DNA of 5,473 nt, from assembly GCA_019232645.1 (NCBI GenBank), contig JAFANO010000731.1, positions 1 through 5,473 on the forward strand. Direction: 5' to 3'. How positions within the stretch are numbered: position 1 is the first letter of the stretch; every line of letters begins with the position of its first letter. The notes under the pieces are model-generated. The model was not told the DNA's origin, did no database searches, and saw nothing but the letters and a program-made list of their open reading frames with translations. The DNA comes from Planctomycetaceae bacterium (GTDB lineage Bacteria > Planctomycetota > Planctomycetia > Isosphaerales > Isosphaeraceae). The translations under genes were made by a program, and so were the position numbers. Below, in pieces: positions 1-5,473 of this stretch.

Positions 1-507
1 CGTCGCGCCGTCGCCGAGGCGATCGTCGCCGCGCAAGACGCCGGCCTGGTCCAGACCACGATCAACCCGCCGCTGATCCTCGACATCCTGGTCAGCGGCC
101 GCGCCACCGACGAACGCAGCCTGAAGGCCAAGACCGGCGTCAGCCCCGAGGTCTTCGCCGCCTGGTTCACCGGCTACGGCAAGATGGAAGGCGTCGTCGC
201 CCAGGCCGACGTCCGCATCATCCCCCCCTCGCAGGGCCTCAAGCAGTTCTACGACCGCCGCGCCGACATCCTCAATCGCCATATCAAGGCGATCCGCGAC
301 CAGAAGGGCGACGCCCAGAAAGCCCGGGATGAGGCCAAGGGGAAGGAAGAGGCGGCCAAGAAAGAAGAAGTAATGAAGGAGGAGGAGGCCGAGAAGAAGG
401 CCAAGGAGGAAGCCGTCAAGAAGGGGGAAGAGGCCAAGAAGGACGAGCCCAAGAAGACGGACGAAGAGAAGAAGGACGAGCCCAAGAAGGAAGAAGAGCC
501 GAAGTGA
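1..507 (+). CDS. C-terminal part of unknown protein with Lys/Glu-rich tail (5' partial)
   Basis: The reading frame is open from the first base and ends at TGA 505-507, so 168 residues are visible and the start lies upstream of the window. I do not recognise the family. Residues 1-100 or so read as a folded, mostly helical region with mixed composition (for example GVSPEVFAAWFTGYGK and DRRADILNRHIKAIRDQK). From about residue 101 to the end the chain is almost entirely Lys, Glu, Asp and Ala, with Pro near the end. It is probably a charged, disordered or single-helix tail. The motif KKDEPKK occurs at residues 146-152 and 157-163. No transmembrane segment or catalytic motif is visible in this part. 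The low-complexity tail means that database matches to it would be uninformative; only the first 100 residues can identify the gene. The open frame and biased codon use make coding very likely, but the function is unknown. Confidence 0.8.
   Translation, partial: RRAVAEAIVAAQDAGLVQTTINPPLILDILVSGRATDERSLKAKTGVSPEVFAAWFTGYGKMEGVVAQADVRIIPPSQGLKQFYDRRADILNRHIKAIRDQKGDAQKARDEAKGKEEAAKKEEVMKEEEAEKKAKEEAVKKGEEAKKDEPKKTDEEKKDEPKKEEEPK
436..489 (+). repeat. 21-bp direct repeat inside the Lys/Glu tail
   Basis: A perfect 21-bp direct repeat lies at 436-456 and 469-489, 33 bp apart (start to start). It encodes KKDEPKK twice. Both copies are in frame, so the tail has probably grown by slippage or duplication. 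The first and second copies have identical codons, which points to a recent event or to strong codon constraint. Confidence 0.75.
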
Positions 508-538
508 TCGGTCCGACCATTGGCCGACGATCCGCGCC

Positions 539-580
539 TTCCGCCGCCGCCCGATGCGTCCGGGCGCGGCGGGGGCGGAA
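539..580 (+). terminator. GC-rich hairpin after the first gene, possible terminator
   Basis: TTCCGCC (539-545) pairs perfectly with GGCGGAA (574-580). The inner GCCGC and GGCGC-type segments extend the stem with small bulges. The hairpin lies about 30 bp past the stop of the first gene. There is no T-tract, so it would be a non-canonical terminator or simply a structured 3' end. The function is inferred from position only. Confidence 0.4.
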
Positions 581-624
581 TTGCTCGTAATCCGCATTCC
601 AGAGATTCTGTGCGCTCTGTCCCG

Positions 625-668
625 ATCTCAAATTTGAGATTTCAAATTTGAGATTTGAGATTTCAAAT
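625..668. repeat. AT-rich palindromic TTTGAGAT repeat block
   Basis: A 44-bp AT-rich island lies in otherwise GC-rich DNA. It opens with the perfect 16-bp palindrome ATCTCAAATTTGAGAT (625-640). TTTGAGAT occurs at 633-640, 647-654 and 654-661. The 15-mer TTTGAGATTTCAAAT occurs at 633-647 and again at 654-668, a 21-bp period (two helical turns). The block ends 35 bp upstream of the TATAAT at 703. It may be an intergenic repeat family of this lineage, an UP-like AT-rich element, or an operator; the sequence alone does not decide. Confidence 0.7.
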
Positions 669-702
669 CAACGAACCGCATGCACGAAATTTCTGGTATC
701 CA

Positions 703-708
703 TATAAT
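703..708 (+). promoter_or_regulatory. Perfect TATAAT -10 box, putative promoter of the cyclase-type gene
   Basis: TATAAT at 703-708 matches the sigma-70 -10 consensus exactly, a rare string in this GC-rich DNA. Transcription would begin near 715 and leave a leader of about 108 nt before the ATG at 823. No good TTGACA-like -35 box sits at 16-18 bp spacing (the bases there read about ATGCAC), and there is no extended -10 TGn. The AT-rich block just upstream may compensate. Confidence 0.45.
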
Positions 709-822
709 GGGCTCACGTGATCATTAAGGTTATTGCCCGGGGCGGCCCATCCGGCTACAGTGGCATGTCGCGGGGCCGGGGGGCGAGCCGTCGTCGAGTC
801 GAGCCGAGGCGATCTGAATCCC

Positions 823-1803
823 ATGACCGCAGCCGAACGAGGCCGCCCTGCCACGGCGCCGGCCGCCTTGACCAAGGCGACGACGAACTTCCTGGCGTTG
901 GCCTGCGAGGCGGTCGGCCGGCTGGGCGCGGTGGGGGTGCTGATCCTCCCCCAAGGGGCGATGGACTGGGAGGCGATCCGGGCGGTGACCGAGGACGTCC
1001 TGGTCCTGGTCGCGACCGCCTCGGCCCGGCACCTGGAGGCGATCCGCAAGGCGGGTTTGATCGCCGTGGAGGTCGAGGCCACCGACGTGGCGATCCACGA
1101 GCGGATCACCCTGGCGCTGATCGAGGCCGTCGCCAACGACCACCTCCGGGCCGGCGCCCGCGTGGTCGTGGTCTACTCGGGCTTCGAGGCCGAGACGCTC
1201 GACTCGCTGACCGTCGTCCGGCTGGGCGAGCACCTGGAGCGGCTCACCTCGCGCGACCTCCGGGCGCTGGAGACCTCGGTCCCGTTCGAGACGCTCAAGG
1301 CGGTCGTGGACGTGGCCGTCGAGATCGGCCGCGAGGGGCGCGAGGGGAAGGCCGTGGGGACCTTGATCGTCGTCGGCGACGTCCGCAACGTCCTGGCCCG
1401 CTCCCGCCCGCTCGGCTTCGACCCGTTCCGGGGCTATCGCCGCAAGGAGCGCAACCTCCGCGACCCGCGCGTCCGCGAGGCGATCAAGGAGATCGCGCAG
1501 ATGGACGGCGCCTTCGTCGTGGCCCGCGACGGCACGGTCGAGGCCGCCTGCCGGCTGATCGACGCCCCCAACACCGGGCTGACCCTGCCCAAGGGCCTGG
1601 GCACCCGCCACTGGGCGGCCGCCGCGATCACCAACGTCACCAAGGCGCTGGCCGTCGTCGTGAGCCAGTCCACCGGCACCGTCCGCCTCTTCCAGAAGGG
1701 CGAGGTCATCCTCCGGATCGCCCCGATGCGTCACGCGCGCGCCATGAAATGGCAGGATGCCGAGATCGAGCCGACCCCGCCCCGGCCCGAGAAGGTGACC
1801 TGA
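823..1803 (+). CDS. DisA_N domain protein, DacZ-like putative diadenylate cyclase
   Basis: The product has 326 residues. The C-terminal part is a diadenylate cyclase (DisA_N/DAC) domain. It shows MDGAFVVARDG with the metal/ATP-binding DGA at residues 228-230, then LPKGLGTRHWAAAAITNVTK with RHW at 262-264, then the beta-strand segment ALAVVVSQSTGTVRLF. Known DAC enzymes condense two ATP to c-di-AMP using DGA and RHR motifs; here the last Arg of RHR is Trp, so activity is not certain. The N-terminal half (roughly residues 15-150, including RVVVVYSGFEAETLDSL) is an alpha/beta region. This N-domain plus C-terminal DAC order resembles archaeal DacZ rather than bacterial DisA, which has the DAC domain first and a HhH domain after it. 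No transmembrane helix is seen, so it is probably cytoplasmic, unlike CdaA. I chose ATG 823, with a weak GAGG at 806-809. The frame stays open upstream to TTG 733, but the extra 30 residues have no domain character. The hydrolase gene follows on the same strand and may be co-transcribed. Confidence 0.85.
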   Translation: MTAAERGRPATAPAALTKATTNFLALACEAVGRLGAVGVLILPQGAMDWEAIRAVTEDVLVLVATASARHLEAIRKAGLIAVEVEATDVAIHERITLALIEAVANDHLRAGARVVVVYSGFEAETLDSLTVVRLGEHLERLTSRDLRALETSVPFETLKAVVDVAVEIGREGREGKAVGTLIVVGDVRNVLARSRPLGFDPFRGYRRKERNLRDPRVREAIKEIAQMDGAFVVARDGTVEAACRLIDAPNTGLTLPKGLGTRHWAAAAITNVTKALAVVVSQSTGTVRLFQKGEVILRIAPMRHARAMKWQDAEIEPTPPRPEKVT

Positions 1804-1870
1804 GCGCGAAGCCCCGGTCGGAGCGACCGGCCATCCCCGAGTCCTCGGCATCAACTGGAGCTGTTCAGGA

Positions 1871-1895
1871 GGGGCGAGGGACGAGGGACGAGGGG
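1871..1895 (+). other. Predicted G-quadruplex motif, repeat copy 1
   Basis: Four G-runs lie at 1871-1874, 1878-1880, 1885-1887 and 1892-1895, separated by loops of 3-4 nt (CGA, ACGA, ACGA). This fits the G3+N1-7 quadruplex pattern on the + strand, that is, in the mRNA of the transcript reading into the hydrolase. Formation is a prediction from the pattern only. Confidence 0.55.
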
Positions 1896-1945
1896 CGAGG
1901 ACAGGCCATCCCCGAATCCTCGGCATCAACTGGAGCTGTTCAGGA

Positions 1946-1970
1946 GGGGCGAGGGACGAGGGACGAGGGG
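1946..1970 (+). other. Predicted G-quadruplex motif, repeat copy 2
   Basis: This is the same four-run pattern as in copy 1, displaced by 75 bp and identical in sequence. Two tandem quadruplex-capable segments in a transcript could slow ribosomes or polymerase, or promote the slippage that made the repeat. Confidence 0.55.
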
Positions 1971-2033
1971 CGAGGACAGGCCATCCCCGAGTCCTCGGCA
2001 TCAACTGGAGCTGTTCTCATCCTTTACACGACT

Positions 2034-2780
2034 CTGCTCGAGGCGTTCTACCGGGCCCGCTTCGGCGTGCCGCCCGACCTCTCGGCCGACGGCGACGGCG
2101 ACGGCCGGGGGCTGGTGCTGGTGGCCGACGGCTGCGGGGGGCTGGAGCTCTGCGGCATGTCGCTGCGCTACGTGATGGGGGCGATGCGGGCGCCGCACGC
2201 CGTCCGGCTCGTGCCGTGGGGGCACGGCTTCGGGCGCTGGCACGCCGACCTGACGAACGTCGCCAACCGCGAGGCCAAGGGCCGTGTCATCGCCGACGAG
2301 GTGGCCACCTTCCGTGCGGGCCATCCCGGGGCGCCGGTGTTCCTGGTCGGCAAGTCGGGGGGATCGGGGCTGATGATCCGGGCGCTGGAGCTCCTGCCGG
2401 TGGACGTCGTCGAGCGGGTGGTGCTGCTCTCGCCGGCCGTGTCGCCGACCTACGACCTCTCGCGGGCGCTGCACGCCGTCCGCCGCGAGATGGTCGTCTT
2501 CTGGTCGCCGCTGGACGTGATCTTCCTCGGCCTGGGGACCCGGGTCTTCGGCACGATCGACCGGGTCCGGACCGTCAGCGCGGGGCTGGTCGGGTTCCGC
2601 GTGCCCGGTGGGCTCGACGCCCCGGCTCGGGCGCCCTACGCCAAGCTCCGCCAGGTCCGCTGGCGTCCCGCGATGGCCCGGACGTGGTATTTCGGCGGTC
2701 ACCTCGGGCCGGACGGTCCGGCGTTTCTCAAGAAATACGTCGTGCCGCTCTTGCAGGTCGCCGAGGGGCCCGCCCGCTGA
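2034..2780 (+). CDS. Alpha/beta-hydrolase-like protein, start unresolved
   Basis: The conserved-looking product is about 248 residues counted from the CTG at 2034, which I use only as a numbering anchor. The features fit an alpha/beta hydrolase: a first strand GLVLVADGCGG, a nucleophile elbow VGKSGGSG with Ser at 108, then VVFWSPLD with a candidate acid Asp at 161, and WYFGGHLG with a candidate His at 223. This is the right order for a Ser-Asp-His triad. The substrate is unknown; no signal peptide or membrane helix is clear. The start is the problem. The sequence LLEAFYRARFGVP just after 2034 already reads like coding sequence, but the only normal in-frame start codons are ATG 1749 (55 bp inside the cyclase-type gene, reading through the 75-bp repeats), GTG 2067 and ATG 2157. 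The last would remove the first core strand. None has a good ribosome-binding site. The repeat may have displaced the original start. The gene lies downstream of the cyclase-type gene and is possibly in its operon. Confidence 0.7.
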   Translation: MLEAFYRARFGVPPDLSADGDGDGRGLVLVADGCGGLELCGMSLRYVMGAMRAPHAVRLVPWGHGFGRWHADLTNVANREAKGRVIADEVATFRAGHPGAPVFLVGKSGGSGLMIRALELLPVDVVERVVLLSPAVSPTYDLSRALHAVRREMVVFWSPLDVIFLGLGTRVFGTIDRVRTVSAGLVGFRVPGGLDAPARAPYAKLRQVRWRPAMARTWYFGGHLGPDGPAFLKKYVVPLLQVAEGPAR

Positions 2781-2886
2781 ATTGGGCTGGGTGTCACTCC
2801 GGCTCCGCGCCGATAACCTAACGGCCCGAGGATGGCGGCCTCGAGACGCCGCGAGGACGAGGGCCGCCGGGGCGGGATTCGGAGAC

Positions 2887-2927
2887 GTCGCGAGGGCACG
2901 GGCCCCAGGGCATCGAGCCCTCGCGAC
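2887..2927. repeat. Perfect 11-bp inverted repeat
   Basis: GTCGCGAGGGC (2887-2897) and GCCCTCGCGAC (2917-2927) are exact reverse complements around a 19-nt loop that itself contains GGGCCC. It lies about 107 bp past the hydrolase stop. It could act as a terminator-like stem, but no T-run follows. Confidence 0.7.
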
Positions 2928-2987
2928 CTCCAAGACCTGCCCGAACGCCCTCAAGGTCGAGGGCCGGGGCGCCAGCGCCGCTTTGGC

Positions 2988-3014
2988 GTGGCGAGGTCGT
3001 GGCCGGGTCGCCAC
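2988..3014. repeat. Perfect 7-bp inverted repeat
   Basis: GTGGCGA (2988-2994) pairs with TCGCCAC (3008-3014) around a 13-nt loop. It is a short stem that could arise by chance in DNA this rich in GC; I list it because it falls between two stronger ones. Confidence 0.5.
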
Positions 3015-3095
3015 AATGCCAGGATGAGGAGGTCGAAACAGCCGGGACGAGGTGGCGCGTCGTTCGTCTCGCCCCGTCCCATCCTCGCCGCTCGC

Positions 3096-3144
3096 GAGGG
3101 CGTCCGGGTCGCGGCCCGCCAGGGGCCCCGACCCGCGCGCCCTC
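3096..3144. repeat. Long imperfect inverted repeat with inner stem
   Basis: The arms 3096-3111 and 3129-3144 match as reverse complements at 14 of 16 positions: GAGGGCG and CGGGTCG pair exactly, with two mismatches between them. Inside the 17-nt loop, GGCCC (3113-3117) pairs with GGGCC (3123-3127). The whole forms a 49-nt hairpin, by stem length the strongest structure in this gap. Confidence 0.7.
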
Positions 3145-3181
3145 CCGACCCGGGCGAGCGCCTCGAGAACTGGCACCCTGA

Positions 3182-4801
<1,620 letters not shown>

Positions 4802-4856
4802 GGGGGCACCCACGGGACGTCGTGTCGGGTCGCCTCGCGTCGCTCCTCCTCTCTCA

Positions 4857-4880
4857 ACCCTCCCCCACGGGGGGGAGGGT
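4857..4880. terminator. 10-bp stem hairpin after enolase, likely terminator
   Basis: ACCCTCCCCC (4857-4866) pairs perfectly with GGGGGAGGGT (4871-4880) around an ACGG loop. It starts 55 bp after the enolase stop. A short TTTT occurs at 4894-4897, 13 nt past the stem, too far for a classical intrinsic terminator. Because enolase and the minus-strand gene converge here, the stem could serve both strands. Similar CCCTCCCCC/GGGGGAGGG stems are, to my recollection, common between planctomycete genes, so it may also be a repeat family member. Confidence 0.6.
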
Positions 4881-4903
4881 GCCAGAACCAAGCTTTTCGA
4901 CCA

Positions 4904-4963
4904 GGTCCGCTGTGCGGATCGAAATCTCCGGTGTCGCCGAGGCTTCGGTCCGCACAGCGGACC
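4904..4963. repeat. 60-bp inverted repeat with two alternative folds
   Basis: GGTCCGCTGTGCGGA (4904-4918) and TCCGCACAGCGGACC (4949-4963) are a perfect 15-bp inverted repeat. Pairing continues inward to 4923/4944 with one G-U, giving a 20-bp stem and a 20-nt loop. Each arm can also fold alone: GGTCCGC-TGT-GCGGATC (4904-4920) with one G-U, and GGTCCGC-ACA-GCGGACC (4947-4963) perfectly. The element lies between convergent genes and could be a bidirectional terminator or a small mobile palindromic repeat. Confidence 0.8.
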
Positions 4964-5002
4964 CTACTGGCTCCGAACGACCCGGACGGCCTCCGCGAGA
5001 GA

Positions 5003-5473
5003 TTATTCTTGCCCGGCCCCGTTCGCCGCCTGGAACCGCTTGATGAGGGTGACCTCGTTGCCCTTGTCGTTGTAGCGGAACTCGTCGACGAGCCCCTTGG
5101 CGAGCATGATGCCGAAGCCGCCCTCGCGGATGCCCAGTTCGTTGCGGACGTCGAGGTGGCCGATCGGGTCCTCGTCGGAGGCGGCGTGGGAGAGGGTGCG
5201 GGGATTGAAGCCGGGGCCCTGGTCGCGGATGATCAGGGTCACGGCCTTGGGATCGATCCGATAGGTGATCCGCAACACCAGGTCGGCGTTCTTGCGGTGG
5301 CCCCACTCGATCGCGTTGCCCCCCATCTCCATGATGGCCTGCTTCAGGTCCTTGATATGCCGCTCGGTCAGGGGGGTGTGGGCGAAGAGGTCGGCCAGCA
5401 TGTCGCTGAACTGGGCCAGATACGTGAGCTCGCTGCGGATATCGAAGTTGATCTCACCGGTCGTGCCGCGCTG
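5003..5473 (-). CDS. HATPase_c_2 ATP-binding protein, RsbW/SpoIIAB-like (5' partial)
   Basis: On the minus strand the frame is open from the window edge (5473) to the TAA at 5005-5003, giving 156 visible residues; the start lies outside the window. An internal ATG at 5401 is in frame, but the 24 residues before it (including GEINFDIRSELTYLAQFSD) look like the usual first strand and helix of the domain, so I do not take it as the start. The GHKL ATPase motifs are present: N-box QAIMEMGGNAIEWGH with Asn at visible residue 53, G1 box DQGPGF with Asp at 84, and G2 box EGGFGIMLAKGLVDE near 117-131. The family includes serine kinases/anti-sigma factors that phosphorylate an anti-anti-sigma partner in partner-switching systems. 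The domain may instead be the C-terminal module of a larger response regulator or phosphatase; the missing N-terminus would decide. The ORF ends convergently with enolase, 201 bp away. Confidence 0.88.
   Translation of the reverse strand, partial: QRGTTGEINFDIRSELTYLAQFSDMLADLFAHTPLTERHIKDLKQAIMEMGGNAIEWGHRKNADLVLRITYRIDPKAVTLIIRDQGPGFNPRTLSHAASDEDPIGHLDVRNELGIREGGFGIMLAKGLVDEFRYNDKGNEVTLIKRFQAANGAGQE

Larger units (their letters stand above)
1829..2016 (+). repeat. 75-bp tandem repeat, 2.5 copies
   Basis: Copies begin at 1829, 1904 and 1979; the third stops after 38 bp, at 2016. The two full copies differ by a single base at unit position 13 (G at 1841, A at 1916); copy three has G. Each full unit contains the near-consensus ribosome-binding string AGGAGG (1867-1872, 1942-1947) with no start codon at suitable distance, followed by a G-rich run of GAGGGAC/GAGGGGC units. 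The period is a multiple of three and stays open in the hydrolase frame, giving a 25-residue unit (AIPESSASTGAV followed by QEGRGTRDEGRGQ). The repeat fills most of the gap after the cyclase-type gene. It may be an intergenic repeat that expanded recently rather than true coding sequence. Confidence 0.9.

Noticed and set aside
733..822. N-terminal extension of the cyclase-type protein from TTG 733
   Set aside because: The 30 extra residues show no domain character, TTG is a weak start, and ATG 823 follows directly with the expected N-terminal region after it.
730..2004. 424-codon minus-strand frame opposite the cyclase-type gene
   Set aside because: It is an antisense shadow of a GC-rich gene, with Asp/Arg/Gly/Leu-rich low-complexity translation and no recognisable motif.
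717..2033. Long open + strand frame from GTG 717 that continues into the hydrolase
   Set aside because: Over 823-1748 it overlaps the cyclase-type gene in another frame and reads as Arg/Gly/Pro-rich sequence. Only the part after about 2016 has protein-like character; ATG 1749 is kept merely as a possible start.
2001..3176. 391-codon minus-strand frame opposite the hydrolase and the following gap
   Set aside because: Its product is rich in Arg, Pro, His and Ala with no motif, and it covers the antisense of a better-supported gene.
5003..5401. ATG 5401 as the true start of the minus-strand ATP-binding protein
   Set aside because: The frame stays open to the window edge, and the residues before this ATG fit the first strand and helix of the HATPase domain, so the gene is treated as truncated by the window.

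Overview
The window looks like chromosomal DNA of a GC-rich planctomycete, probably of the Isosphaeraceae or a related group. This is inference. It rests on the very high GC with G/C-ending codons, the combination of genes, and intergenic repeats (GAGGGACGAGGG-type strings, an AT-rich TTTGAGAT block, GGTCCGC hairpins) that I associate with that lineage. No rRNA, tRNA, transposase, CRISPR array or phage gene is visible.

Layout from left to right. (1) Positions 1-507 hold the 3' end of a + strand gene of unknown function with a long Lys/Glu tail. (2) Positions 508-822 are an intergenic stretch with a GC hairpin, an AT-rich palindromic repeat and a perfect TATAAT box. (3) Positions 823-1803 encode a diadenylate cyclase-type protein: an N-terminal alpha/beta region and a C-terminal DisA_N domain, the arrangement I know from archaeal DacZ. 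Its signature is DGA plus RHW rather than the usual RHR. (4) Positions 1829-2016 contain a 75-bp tandem repeat (two full copies and a half copy) that carries G-quadruplex motifs and runs in frame into the next gene. (5) Up to 2780 lies an alpha/beta-hydrolase-like gene whose true start is unclear because of that repeat. (6) Positions 2781-3502 have no convincing gene but contain several strong inverted repeats and a possible promoter for the next gene. (7) Positions 3503-4801 encode a complete enolase with its catalytic residues intact. (8) Positions 4802-5002 separate two convergent genes and hold two strong hairpins. (9) Positions 5003-5473, on the minus strand, encode the C-terminal part of a HATPase_c_2 (RsbW/SpoIIAB-like) ATP-binding protein that runs off the window.

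The cyclase-type gene and the hydrolase lie in the same direction and may share a transcript driven from about position 715. Enolase appears to be a stand-alone housekeeping gene with its own leader. The ATP-binding protein belongs to a separate minus-strand unit, probably partner-switching signalling. The points most worth a second look are the DacZ-like protein with the altered RHR motif, the in-frame 75-bp repeat that obscures the hydrolase start, and the hairpin-rich gaps.
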